Shown: positions 1-8,789, counted from the first letter of the stretch. The stretch is DNA of 61,371 nt from Granulicella sp. (GCA_003132145.1 PKWU01000018.1:1-61371), one strand, 5' to 3'. Program-made: numbers and translations. Notes: generated by a model not told the origin, from the letters alone.

Positions 1-2
1 AT

Positions 3-242
3 AGTCAAGAGAGCCTGAGGGCGCTGTCTCGGCGTCACGGCATCAACCCCAAGACGGTGGCCAAGTGGCGCAAGCGTTGCTCGGTGACCGACCTTCCGAC
101 GGGACCGAAGACGCCACGGTCTACGCCGGGGGCGTTTGGAAACGCCCCCACTTGGCCCAGTTCGCTCCGCTTCACGAGACCCGGCGATCCCGCCAGACCA
201 CGGCATCCCTGGACGAAACGTTTATCGTTCCTCATCCGATGA
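3..242 (+). pseudogene. IS481-type transposase fragment (N-terminal helix-turn-helix only)
   Basis: The reading frame entering from the left edge contains a helix-turn-helix with LSRRHGINPKTVAKWRKR followed by a DLPTGPKTPRST linker, which is typical of the N-terminus of IS481-family transposases. After about codon 41 the similarity to that family is lost; the frame runs on through low-complexity sequence to a stop at 242, with no DDE integrase core. The true start lies outside the window. I read it as a truncated, inactive insertion-sequence remnant. The 89 bases between it and the next gene hold nothing recognisable. Confidence 0.6.
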
Positions 243-331
243 GTGGTGAAGGTTCCGCAAGGAAAGTATTGTGCTGAGTCATATAAGCCATCGAATCTCG
301 TGGTGGCACCGGCGGAAGTTTTGCCCAGGAC

Positions 332-1186
332 TTATCCGCGCGGATGGACGCCCATGCGTTGCCGCACCTGGCTCAATGCCAGCAGGATGCCGTGGAGCAG
401 TGCTTCGGGGCGGGGCGGACAGCCGGGGATGTAGACATCGACGGGAATGACGGAGTCGACTCCGCCCAGCGAGGCGTAGTTGGTTGCGAAGATGCCTCCA
501 CTGATGCCGCAGGCACCCACGGCGACGACGACCTTCGGGGTGGGCGTCGCGGCCCAGGTCTTGCGCAACGCGAGTTCCATGTTGCGCGTCACCGGGCCGG
601 TTACCAGCAACATGTCCGCATGTCGCGGCGAGGCCACGAAATGAATGCCGAAGCGTTCGATGTCGTGGACCGGGTTGTTCAGCGCAACGATCTCCTGCTC
701 GCATCCGTTGCAGGAGCCTGCGTCGACCTGGCGAATTGAGAGCGAGCGTCCGAGCAGGCGGTGGATGGCCGATGCGATCCGCTTGGCGGACTCGCCGGCG
801 CTGGGGCCCCTGGTGGATGAGCGCAGCGCGGCGTGACTGCCGTCGGGGTGGAGCGCATATTCGGCGGTAAGAATGAGGTCGCGGCGATCGGTGGCCGCAA
901 GCTCGAAGTGCCGGGTCATGCGCACGGCTCCATCGGCGGAGGCCTGCTCGCATTCGCCGCAGAAGATGCAGCGGCCATAGTCCACGGTGACCTGACGCAG
1001 ACCGTCGCGGTCGCTGACTGCGATGGCCCCGGTCGGGCACGCGTCGGCGGCGGGACGAGCGTCTTTCCAGGCAGCAAAGTCGAACTCCGGGCATCCGCGG
1101 AACTGATCGGCGAGGTGAGGCGCGATACGTGGATAATCGGCCGTCGCGGAACCAACGCTGAACGATTTTTGCAGGATCTTGAACAT
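332..1186 (-). CDS. Ehr/hydrogenase-4-like small subunit (NuoB-like) with N-terminal ferredoxin domain
   Basis: This is the electron-transfer small subunit of a group-4 hydrogenase-like membrane complex, 284 aa. Residues about 150-284 are NuoB/HyfI-like and keep the four cysteines for the proximal 4Fe-4S cluster: C159 and C162 (CNGCE), C226 (VGACG) and C256 (PGCPP). Residues 30-90 are a ferredoxin domain. It has CIFCGEC at 73-79 plus C50 of ACPTGAI, enough for one 4Fe-4S cluster, whereas the ligands of the usual second cluster are gone (the expected closing CP motif reads ASADG). I chose the ATG at 1186, which gives MFKIL; the longer frame would overlap the upstream gene. It is the last gene of the operon, 4 bases after the large subunit. 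In Hyf systems the ferredoxin (HyfH) and small subunit (HyfI) are separate, so this is a fusion. Confidence 0.85.
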   Translation of the reverse strand: MFKILQKSFSVGSATADYPRIAPHLADQFRGCPEFDFAAWKDARPAADACPTGAIAVSDRDGLRQVTVDYGRCIFCGECEQASADGAVRMTRHFELAATDRRDLILTAEYALHPDGSHAALRSSTRGPSAGESAKRIASAIHRLLGRSLSIRQVDAGSCNGCEQEIVALNNPVHDIERFGIHFVASPRHADMLLVTGPVTRNMELALRKTWAATPTPKVVVAVGACGISGGIFATNYASLGGVDSVIPVDVYIPGCPPRPEALLHGILLALSQVRQRMGVHPRG

Positions 1187-1190
1187 GGCG

Positions 1191-2768
1191 TTACCGGTCC
1201 GTCCCTGAATAAGACAAGTTGAAGCTCTTGTTGATGACTGGGAAATCCGCAACGATATTGCCTTCCACTGCTTCCACGATGGCCGGCCAGTTGTTGAGGG
1301 ATGGGTCTTTCACCTTGCAGCGTTCCAGGCAGTTGCCTTCGCCGGTGCGGACCCAGTGAACGATCTCGCCGCGCCAGCCTTCCACCGCGCCGATGGCGCA
1401 GCGACCGGGCGGAATGGGCTGAGCGGAGGCGCGGTGCGGGCCGTCTGGCAGTTGGGCAGTCGCGGCGCGGATGAGTTGCATCGACTCGCCCACTTCATCG
1501 ATGCGAACCAGCAGGCGGTGACGGACATCTCCCGCCTGATAGACCGGCACGCGGAACGGGAGGTGTCGATAGGCCTCGTAGGGGTGATCGCGGCGGAGAT
1601 CGAGATCGACGCCGGAGGCGCGCCCTGCCACGCCGACGACTCCCAGCATGGAGGCCTTCTGGGGGCGCAGGATTCCGGTGCGCTCCAGACGCTCGCGTGT
1701 GGAGTTGGACGACTGCAGGATCGCCACCAGATCGCGGAACTCGCGCTGCACAATTTGGAGCGTGCTCTCGATGGCTTCAACCTGGGCCTGCTGCCAGTCC
1801 CTGCGCACGCCGCCGATGGCGACCATTCCGCGCAGGACGCGGCTTCCGGTCAGGCACTCGCACAGGCCCAGCAGAATCTCGCGCACGCGGCCGGCATGGG
1901 CGTTGGCAATCGCGAACCCCACGTCGTTGGCGATGGCGCCGGCATCGGAGATGTGGTTCGCGATTCGTTCCAGCTCGAGCAGAATGGTGCGCAGGAACTG
2001 TGCCCGCGCGGGAACCTCGATCCCCGCCGCGCGCTCGATCGCCTGGCAGAATGCAGTGCCGTGGGAGAACGCCGAATCGCCCGAGATGCTTTCGGCCAGA
2101 AACACCGCGCGGTGGATGGGAAGGTTCTCGAAGAGCTTTTCCGTCGCCTTGTGGGTGTAGAACATGCGCAGTTGCAGGTAGAGGATGGGCTCGCCGGCGA
2201 CGGTGAAGTTGAAGTGGCCGGGCTCGATGATGCCGGCATGGACCGGGCCGACCGGGATGTGGAAGATGCCCTCTCCGTGCGCGGGGCGGTAGATGTGCCG
2301 CTCTCCCTCAAACGGTGGCAACACGGTGTCGAGTGGGAAATCCTTGCGCAGGGGATGCACGTCTGGCCAGTTATCGTGCAGCGCCACGCGACGCGGGTTG
2401 GGATGCCCGGCGGCTTCCAGGCCAAACCAGTCCTGAATCTCTCGCTCCTGCCAGTTGACGGCGGGAAACTCCGCGGCCAGCGACGGGAAGGAGGGATTCT
2501 CCGGGGAAATGGGGGCCTTCAGAATCAGCCAGGATGGGTCGCCCAGCCGGTCGAAGAGATAGTAGAGGTAGAAGACGCCTTCCGCTTTGACGCGGTCCTC
2601 GGCGAAGATGGTGACAAGTCTCGCTTGGTGCTCGGTCAGCAGGTGCCGGGCAATTTCGGTGGCGTCGGGACCGTTCACGAGAACCGTGAACTGGCCGGGG
2701 ACATGTTCTTCCACGGAGCGGACCTGCTCCGGGAAATGCTCGCGAAGATTGTTCAGGAATGAGGTCAT
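1191..2768 (-). CDS. Ehr large subunit (HyfG/NuoCD-like) lacking the NiFe-binding cysteines
   Basis: The protein has 525 aa: a NuoC-like domain (about 1-150, with VNWQEREIQDWFGL) fused to a NuoD/hydrogenase large-subunit domain (HIPVGPVHAGIIEPGHFNF near 170-188). In true group-4 NiFe hydrogenases the metal is held by two CxxC pairs. Here the first site reads ESISGDS (226-232) where ERxCGxC is expected, and the C-terminal site reads SFNLSYSGTDR (515-525) where S(F/L)DPCxSCTER is expected, so all four cysteines are replaced. The surrounding framework is intact, so the family assignment is firm but hydrogenase activity is not possible by the usual chemistry. This matches the energy-converting hydrogenase-related (Ehr) class, whose substrate is unknown. 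It overlaps the HyfF-like gene by 4 bases. Confidence 0.88.
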   Translation of the reverse strand: MTSFLNNLREHFPEQVRSVEEHVPGQFTVLVNGPDATEIARHLLTEHQARLVTIFAEDRVKAEGVFYLYYLFDRLGDPSWLILKAPISPENPSFPSLAAEFPAVNWQEREIQDWFGLEAAGHPNPRRVALHDNWPDVHPLRKDFPLDTVLPPFEGERHIYRPAHGEGIFHIPVGPVHAGIIEPGHFNFTVAGEPILYLQLRMFYTHKATEKLFENLPIHRAVFLAESISGDSAFSHGTAFCQAIERAAGIEVPARAQFLRTILLELERIANHISDAGAIANDVGFAIANAHAGRVREILLGLCECLTGSRVLRGMVAIGGVRRDWQQAQVEAIESTLQIVQREFRDLVAILQSSNSTRERLERTGILRPQKASMLGVVGVAGRASGVDLDLRRDHPYEAYRHLPFRVPVYQAGDVRHRLLVRIDEVGESMQLIRAATAQLPDGPHRASAQPIPPGRCAIGAVEGWRGEIVHWVRTGEGNCLERCKVKDPSLNNWPAIVEAVEGNIVADFPVINKSFNLSYSGTDR

Positions 2769-4255
2769 TGTCCGCTCACCACATGCGCCGCTTGGCGCAC
2801 CAGTTCAAGCAAGGGAGCAGGCACCCAGAATGCGATTATGACCAGCGCCGAGGCCAGAGCGAGCAGCGAGCCATTTCGCCAAGGTCGGCGCGGCGCTACC
2901 GGTGCATCTCCGCTGGGGCCGAGGACCAAGTTGCCGATGTGCAGCAGCGCGCCGGCAAAGACGCCTGTCCCGAAGAGGACGAAGAGGACGCCGGTAAGAA
3001 TATGCCCGCCAACCATGGCCGCGCGCACAATGAGGAACTCGCTCTGAAAGAGGCTGAACGGCGGCATGCCGACGATGGCCAGCATGGCCATGAGAAACAC
3101 CACGCCGGTCAGCGGCATGGCGCGCATCACGCCGCCCTTGATCTTGGAGAACAGGTCGGTTCGGAAGTGCTGAGAGACGTTGCCCGCGCAGAGGAAGAGG
3201 AGCGACTTCGCAATGGTGTGAAAGACCATGTGCAGCATGAGACCGAGGCTGCCGAGCGCGCCGCCGAGTCCCAGCGCCGTGACCATAATACCGGCGTGGT
3301 CGATGGTGTGATACGCCAGCAGGCGGCGATAGTTTTTCTGTACCAGAACGAACGGAACGGAGACGCCCATGGAGAGCAGGCCGAAGAGAAGCAGCAGGCG
3401 GCCAGGATACTCGGCGCCAAGGCATCGGCTGGTGAGGATGTAGAAACGGATGAGGCAGTAGAGGGCGCAGTTGAGCAGCGCCGAAGACAGAATCGCGGCG
3501 GAGGGCACCGGGGCCTCGCTGTAGGCGTCCGGTTTCCATGTGTGCATCGGCGCCAGACCGGCCTTAGTCCCATAGCCCATCAGAACCAGCACGAAGGCCA
3601 GCCGCATCGACGTCTTATCCAGTTGCGCGGCGTGCTGCGCCAGGACGGACCAGTTCAACCCGCTGAGCGCCTGGGAACCGGTCAGGCCTCGCCCAGCATA
3701 GTAAGTCACCAGTGTGCCGAACAGCGCCATCGATAGACCCACGCCGCCGATGATGGCGTACTTCCATGCGGCCTCCAGCGAGGTGACCTTGCCATAGAAG
3801 GTGACCAGGAAGACCGAAGTCAGGGTGGTGACCTCCATCGCCGCCCACATCACTCCCAGGTTGTTGGCCACCGCCATGAAGAGCATGGAGAAGACGAAGA
3901 GCGGCGTCAGCGTGTAGAACATGCGGAGCTGTGCGATCTGCTCCCCGCTCGCATCGTCGCCCAGAGCTCCGCTCTGCTGGTCGTCGCGCAGGTAGCCGAT
4001 CGAATAGGTGGAACAGACCAGCGCCACCGACGCGGTCAGAAGAATCACTAGCGCGCTGAGTGCGTCGGCATAGAAAAAACCGTTTGCCAGCGAGACCGTG
4101 CCAGCGGCCAGCACCCGCGCGGCCAATACGACGGCCATCAGAAAGACTGCACCGAAGCCAACCAGGTTGGCCACTTCCATGGCCGCTCGGCGTCGCGCGA
4201 GGAATGATGCGGCGGCGGTGGCAATAGGGACCAGCAATAGAGCGACTAGCAGCAT
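2765..4255 (-). CDS. HyfF-like antiporter-type membrane subunit (NuoN/NuoM family)
   Basis: This 496-aa, very hydrophobic protein has a proton-antiporter (MrpD/NuoN-like) fold with about 13-14 predicted helices. Characteristic stretches are the central MGYGTKAGLAPMHTWKPDAY and the helix with LLAYHTIDHAGIM, which contain the conserved lysine and histidine of the ion-channel half-sites. Length and motifs fit hydrogenase-4 subunit F. It follows the HyfE-like gene directly and overlaps the large subunit gene by 4 bases, so translation is likely coupled. The expected role is ion translocation coupled to the peripheral redox arm; whether the ion is a proton or sodium cannot be read from sequence. 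Confidence 0.85.
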   Translation of the reverse strand: MLLVALLLVPIATAAASFLARRRAAMEVANLVGFGAVFLMAVVLAARVLAAGTVSLANGFFYADALSALVILLTASVALVCSTYSIGYLRDDQQSGALGDDASGEQIAQLRMFYTLTPLFVFSMLFMAVANNLGVMWAAMEVTTLTSVFLVTFYGKVTSLEAAWKYAIIGGVGLSMALFGTLVTYYAGRGLTGSQALSGLNWSVLAQHAAQLDKTSMRLAFVLVLMGYGTKAGLAPMHTWKPDAYSEAPVPSAAILSSALLNCALYCLIRFYILTSRCLGAEYPGRLLLLFGLLSMGVSVPFVLVQKNYRRLLAYHTIDHAGIMVTALGLGGALGSLGLMLHMVFHTIAKSLLFLCAGNVSQHFRTDLFSKIKGGVMRAMPLTGVVFLMAMLAIVGMPPFSLFQSEFLIVRAAMVGGHILTGVLFVLFGTGVFAGALLHIGNLVLGPSGDAPVAPRRPWRNGSLLALASALVIIAFWVPAPLLELVRQAAHVVSGQ

Positions 4256-4936
4256 TTATCCTCTCAGCCTCCGCAACCGGCTCACATCCACCGACTCGAA
4301 GGTCTCGCGGATGCGGTAGACCAGAATGCCCAGCACCATCGCGGCCACCAGCACATCGAAGAAAATACCCAACTCCACGATCATCGGCATGCCATAGGTG
4401 AGCGAAATGGCCGCGAGAAACAGTCCGTTTTCCAGCGATAGCAGTGCCAGAACCTGGGTCAGCGCCTTGCGGCGGTTGATCATGGTAAAAAAGCCGATCA
4501 GGAAGAGAGAGATGGCAACGGCAAGCGCGTTATGGCCCAGACCGGGCTCGTCCGGCTTGTAAAACGACTCCGCAACCACATAGCCCACCAGCGTGAGTCC
4601 GCCGGCAATCACCACGGAGAGCGGCCCGTTCACAATCGGTTCGATCTCTTCGTGGATCTCCATGCGCTTCACCAGTCGCTCGAAGAGGATGGGCACCAGA
4701 ACCACTTTGACCACGAGGGTAAGCGCGGCGGCGACGTAGAGATGCGGCGCGTGGTTGAACCAGGCAATGGTGGCGGCAATCATGGCGAGGAAGAACGATT
4801 GGGCCGCGAAGATGCGGATGTGGATGACGATCCAGCGCTGGGTCACCATCGCAATCTGCAGGACCAACACCAGCGCCGCCATCAGAGTGACGATTCGGTC
4901 GCCGAATTGCAGATCGAGTCCGTGTGTCATAAGCAT
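4256..4936 (-). CDS. HyfE-like membrane subunit
   Basis: The 226-aa protein has several membrane helices and resembles hydrogenase-4 subunit E, which combines NuoK-like helices with an N-terminal extension. The segments LLSLENGLFLAAISLTYGMP and GIFFDVLVAAMVLGILVYRI are typical, with the conserved membrane-embedded glutamate in LENGLF. The start at 4936 overlaps the upstream hyfC stop by one base (TGATG on the minus strand), a common coupled arrangement; an ATG two codons later at 4930 is also possible. A much longer open frame reaches 5197 but its extra N-terminus lies inside the hyfC-like gene and is not credible. Confidence 0.85.
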   Translation of the reverse strand: MLMTHGLDLQFGDRIVTLMAALVLVLQIAMVTQRWIVIHIRIFAAQSFFLAMIAATIAWFNHAPHLYVAAALTLVVKVVLVPILFERLVKRMEIHEEIEPIVNGPLSVVIAGGLTLVGYVVAESFYKPDEPGLGHNALAVAISLFLIGFFTMINRRKALTQVLALLSLENGLFLAAISLTYGMPMIVELGIFFDVLVAAMVLGILVYRIRETFESVDVSRLRRLRG

Positions 4937-5877
4937 CAGAAGAGGAACGTGGAAACCAGTGCGAGCGATCCCAGGGTAAAGGCGACCGCGAGAAGTTCGG
5001 GGACACGGAAGAGGCGCATCTTGGCGTTCACGGTCTCCAACAAAACGATTGCGCAACTTAACAAAAACAGCTTCGCCATCAGCCAGCCGATTCCCTCCAC
5101 CGCGCCGAAGCCGAACCACGTCGGCTGTAGGCCAAACGGCCAGAAACAGTTGATCAACAGCGTCATCAGGACGAGCTGCTTGATGGAGGCCGCCCATTCA
5201 AGCAGGGCGAGGTATGGGCCGGAGTACTCCAGGATCATGGCTTCGTGGATCATGGTGAGTTCCAGGTGAGTGTCTGGGTTGTCCACGGGGATGCGGCCCG
5301 TCTCGGCAATCAGAACCAGCGCGAGCGCGGCGAAGGCGAACATCTGGGCGGGGGCAAGAAAACGCCAGTGCTGTCCAATGGCGGCCCCGGCGATCTCGGT
5401 GAGGCCGGTGGAACCGGCGCCGATGGCTACGGTGAAGATGGCCAGCATCATGGCCGGTTCGGCCAGCGCCGAGATGGTCATCTCGCGGCTGCTGCCCAGA
5501 CCGCCGAACGAGCTGCCGGTATCCATTCCGCTGAGCGCCAGAAAGAAGCGGCCCAGCCCCAGCAGGTAGATCACAGCCAGCACGCCGCCAAACAGACCGA
5601 GCGGCGCATCGGCGGCAACCATGGGAATCATCAGCCCCGCCAGAACCGTGCTGAAGAAGACGACCCAGGGCGTTGCCGCGAATATCCAGGATGCGGTGTC
5701 GGGGACCACCATGCCTTTGCGAAAGAGTTTGACGAGGTCGCGGTACGGTTGCAGGATGGCTGGGCCGCGCCGCGTCTGCAGGCGCGCCTTCAGGGTGCGA
5801 ATGACTCCCGTCACCAGCGGCGCCAGCGCCAGCAGGAGGAAGAGTTGCGCCGCGTTTTCGATCAGACGCTCCGTCAT
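4936..5877 (-). CDS. HyfC/NuoH-like membrane anchor subunit
   Basis: This is a 313-aa NuoH-family protein (HyfC/HycD type) that joins the peripheral redox arm to the membrane arm. Conserved features are LQTRRGPAILQPYRDLVKLF near the N-terminus and the acidic loop ETGRIPVDNPDTHLELTMIH, which lines the junction with the large subunit in complex I relatives. About eight hydrophobic helices are visible. The chosen start at 5877 (MTERLIE) overlaps the HyfB-like stop by 4 bases; the longer frame to 5991 has a non-hydrophobic extension and is rejected. Confidence 0.87.
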   Translation of the reverse strand: MTERLIENAAQLFLLLALAPLVTGVIRTLKARLQTRRGPAILQPYRDLVKLFRKGMVVPDTASWIFAATPWVVFFSTVLAGLMIPMVAADAPLGLFGGVLAVIYLLGLGRFFLALSGMDTGSSFGGLGSSREMTISALAEPAMMLAIFTVAIGAGSTGLTEIAGAAIGQHWRFLAPAQMFAFAALALVLIAETGRIPVDNPDTHLELTMIHEAMILEYSGPYLALLEWAASIKQLVLMTLLINCFWPFGLQPTWFGFGAVEGIGWLMAKLFLLSCAIVLLETVNAKMRLFRVPELLAVAFTLGSLALVSTFLF

Positions 5878-7903
5878 CGGCGCACTCCGAACAGCAGGAG
5901 CAGAATCAGGGTAAGGAAGATGTAGGTGAGATAGAGGTTGATGCTGCCGGCCTGAATGCCCTTCATGCGGTTGGCAACGGCCATGATCCACTGCCGCAGC
6001 GGATCGTAAAGGTGCTTTTCAATGGGGTGCTCGATCTCGCTCTCGAAGCGGATCGCGCTGGGGTAGTAGGGCGAGACCTCGTACTCCGCCTGGATCTCGC
6101 GGCGCGGGCGATAGAGGGCGGAGAAGATCATGCGCAGCGGCTTGGAAAATGCCGTGGCAGTGTACTCGTTGTCGGCGGTTAACCCGGGCAGGCCGCAATC
6201 CCACGCCGGCCCACGGACGCTGCGACGCCTCCAACGCATGGCCAGCGGAAGCGCGAATGCCGCGCCGGCAAGCAGAAAGAAGAGCGCAATCCCGTCCGTG
6301 GAGATGGTGCCTCCGTGGGCCGTTCCCGGCGAGAGCGCCCAGCCGCGGGCCATCACCAGCGCCGAACTTGCGCGAACGGCAAGGGCCTGCTGCGTGATGG
6401 GATCGAAGACACGCACGAACCAGGTGGCGCCCAGACCCAGCGCGACGCATCCCACGGCAAGCAGCGCCATACCGGCGCGCATGGGGAACGAGACCTCGCG
6501 CGCATCGGCGGCCTCGTCACTGGCGGCAGCGCGAGAAACGGAATCGCGAACGCCTTGACGAAACAGGCCGCCGCCAGGGCCGCGGTCAGCGCCAGCAGAG
6601 AGCCGGCGATGGGAAACATCAGCCGCGTCAGGCTGTGCGTAGTGCCGAATCCGGCAAGCAGCGCCTGGTAGGTGAGCCACTCGCTGACAAACCCGTTCAA
6701 CGGAGGAAGCCCGGAGATGGCCACCGCGCCCACCAGAAAACACAGGGCCGTAACCGGCATGCGCCGGATCAGCCCGCCCATCCTCTCCATGTTGCGCGTG
6801 TGCGTGGCCTCGACGACGGAACCGGCTCCGAGGAAGAGCAGCCCCTTGAATATGGCGTGGTTGAACGTGTGATAGAGGGCCGCGATCAGAGCAAGGGCGG
6901 CGAGGTTCGCATGTCCCAGCGAGCGAAACATCAGCGCGGCGCCGAAGCCCATCAGGATGATGCCGATGTTCTCAATGCTGTGCCATGCCAGCAGGCGCTT
7001 CAGGTCGTGCTCCATCAGCGCGTAGAGCACTCCCAGCAGGGCAGAAGTCACGCCCAGCCCCAGCAGCAGAGTTCCCATCCACAGCGGAGGCGGTCCATAG
7101 AAATCGAAGAAGACGCGCGCCATACCGTAGATGCCGGTCTTGATGACGATGCCCGACATCAGGGCCGAGACATTGCTGGGAGCCACTGGGTGGGCTTTGG
7201 GAAGCCAGATGTGAAGGGGCACCAGGCCCGCCTTCACGCCGAAGCCGAAGAGAAAGAGCAGGAAAACCGTGCCCTGCTGGAGCGGCGGCAACCGCGAAGC
7301 AAGCAGGTGAAAGCTGGAGAAATCCAGACTGCCGCTGGCGGATGCGAGCACCAGGAACGCGATCAGCAGCAGGCCGGTGCCCGCGTGCGACATGATCATG
7401 AACAGCACCCCGGCGTTGCGCGTTTCTTCCTTTTCATGCTCGAAACTGATCAGGCAGTACGCCGCCAGCGCCATCACCTCCCATGCAACCAGGAAGAAGA
7501 ACGCGTTCGACGCGGTGAAGACCAGCGCCAGGCTCAGCAGTTGCAGGTTGAAGAAGAACCCAAAAGCGCCCAGGTTCCGGCGGCCTTCCATGGGTCGCAG
7601 ATAACCGAAAGAGTAGAGCGAAACGGCGGCAGCCAGCGCCGCCAGCGTGCAATTGAAGAATGCCGACAGCGGGTCCATGCGGATGGCCCAGGAGAACACC
7701 GGGTTGCCGGAGGGAAGGTCGATGGCAGTGGAACTGCCGCTGAAGATCACGGTCGCGGAACCCACCAGAACCAGAAGCGAACCCGCCAATGCCGCCCCGC
7801 AGCCAACACGGCGAGCGGCGGGCGGGTGACGCCAGAGAACCAGACTAGCCACGGCGCCCGCAAGCCAGACGATGATTCCGCTCAGGAACAGCTCAGTAAT
7901 CAC
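5874..7903 (-). pseudogene. HyfB-like (NuoL-type) membrane subunit, split by one frameshift
   Basis: Two overlapping minus-strand frames together give one HyfB-like protein of about 670 aa. The first (starting at 7903, MITELFLSGII) holds the antiporter core, with FGFGVKAGLVPLHIWLPKAH and LLAWHSIENIGI. The second (ending at 5874) holds the C-terminal helices, with MRAGMALLAVGCVALGLG and YEVSPYYPSAIRFESEIEHP. Family similarity leaves the first frame just after VKAFAIPFLA and resumes in the other at AAASDEAADAREV, around 6525-6545. A single missing base in a GCGC-rich run would explain it. Either the gene is a recent pseudogene or the base is a sequencing error; every other gene in the operon is intact, which favours the second. 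Confidence 0.8.
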
Positions 7904-8238
7904 CGGACAGACGCCTCACATTCCACTTCTTCAAGCATCTGAATCGCGTCGGCCAGGTTGGTCTGGAAGTACCGGCGCATCACGTCGAGCACCTCCAGCA
8001 GCACCGGATTTCGGATGGAGTAGAAGACCTGGTTGCCGTCCTTGCGGTTGGCCACAATCTGGCGGCTTCTCAGGATCGCCAGATGCTGGGACAGATTTGC
8101 CTGTTCGACGCCGAGCTTCTCCTGGATGCTCCGTGCGGAGAGCTCGCCGTCGCGCAACACCTCAAGGATGGCGATGCGGGTGGGATGGGACAGAGCCTGG
8201 AAGATACTGGCCTTGTATGTCCTCAGCTTCTCTTGCAT
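7900..8238 (-). CDS. ArsR-family winged-helix transcriptional regulator
   Basis: This 112-aa protein is a compact winged helix-turn-helix of the ArsR/SmtB family. It has FQALSHPTRIAILEVLRDGE at the start of the DNA-binding domain and the recognition region KLGVEQANLSQHLAILRSR. The metal-binding CVC motif of the recognition helix seen in ArsR itself is absent; the only cysteine is near the C-terminus (VECEAS), so the signal is not predictable. It overlaps the hyfB-like start by 4 bases and is therefore the first gene of the operon it probably controls. The ATG at 8238 is preferred because the alternative GTG at 8271 would place the operator palindrome inside the coding region. Confidence 0.8.
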   Translation of the reverse strand: MQEKLRTYKASIFQALSHPTRIAILEVLRDGELSARSIQEKLGVEQANLSQHLAILRSRQIVANRKDGNQVFYSIRNPVLLEVLDVMRRYFQTNLADAIQMLEEVECEASVR

Positions 8239-8245
8239 ATCATAA

Positions 8246-8267
8246 GAATATTCTATATTGCGAATAT
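8246..8267 (-). promoter_or_regulatory. Candidate ArsR operator upstream of the Ehr operon
   Basis: An AT-rich inverted repeat, ATATTC (8248-8253) and GAATAT (8262-8267) separated by 8 bases, lies immediately upstream of the ArsR-type gene. The left half is itself part of the palindrome GAATATTC. Position and composition fit the operators of ArsR/SmtB repressors, and autoregulation of the whole operon is the simple inference. Confidence 0.5.
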
Positions 8268-8283
8268 ACACAATAGATGATGG

Positions 8284-8789
8284 CCAAATGATGCGACCGC
8301 GCGCTCATCGAAACCTGACCGATCATCCGGAAGGACTAGCCAGCCGATTGCCTTCTTGCCGAGCACTTAGACGGATCACATATTTGGGAAGGCAATCCGG
8401 TAACCTCACCGGCAAACCCAGACTAAGCAGCCGCCCTCCGCTGGGCAGGAAGGCCTCCTGAGGCTGTTCCAGAAGGCTCTCGGAGGGTTGTGATCTCTTG
8501 GAATGAGCAAGGAGTAGGCCCACTTTCAGCGAGCCATTGCTCACCCGGAAGCAATGCGGCCAAGCCTGGCGCTTAGGAACATTAAGTGGCGCAGGGCCGA
8601 TCAACAGCGATCCGCCCTCTTCAATCGCCTCTGAAAAGGCTTTGTAAGGTAATTCCGATTTTGTAAGGTAAACGGCCGGAATCCAGGGAAAAACAGGGAA
8701 CTGTATAGACTCAGGCACCTTACAAAGAACCTTACAAAGCATTCATTCTGTTGCGTTTATAATTTGTTATCAGCAACTTACAAGAAGTC
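8284..8789. other. Gene-free stretch between the ArsR gene and tRNA-Ser
   Basis: About 500 bases with no convincing gene. The longest frame (8323-8742, minus) has no recognisable domain and no good start. The right half holds four copies of a TTTGTAAGGT motif, described separately. Confidence 0.5.
8641..8739. repeat. Four copies of a TTTGTAAGGT motif, two per strand, next to tRNA-Ser
   Basis: TTTGTAAGGTAA occurs at 8641-8652 and 8660-8671, and the inverted form ACCTTACAAAG at 8717-8727 and 8729-8739. The cluster lies 50 bases beyond the 3' end of the tRNA gene. Paired direct and inverted short motifs beside a tRNA resemble integrase arm-binding sites of an integrated element, but no integrase gene is present, so this is only a suggestion. 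Confidence 0.45.

Noticed and set aside
1356..2762. A 468-codon open frame on the plus strand opposite the Ehr large subunit gene
   Set aside because: It is the mirror of a well-supported gene in high-GC DNA; its composition shows no domain or hydrophobic pattern.
332..7903. Annotation of the operon as an active NiFe hydrogenase or formate hydrogenlyase
   Set aside because: The four Ni-binding cysteines are absent from the large subunit and no maturation genes are nearby.
332..7903. Annotation of the operon as respiratory complex I
   Set aside because: Subunit set and fusions (HyfE- and HyfF-type proteins, NuoCD-like with the hydrogenase-type C-terminus) match the Hyf/Ehr group; NuoE, F, G, A and J are missing.
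8323..8742. A 139-codon gene upstream of tRNA-Ser
   Set aside because: No ribosome site, no recognisable domain, and its start lies inside the TTTGTAAGGT repeats.
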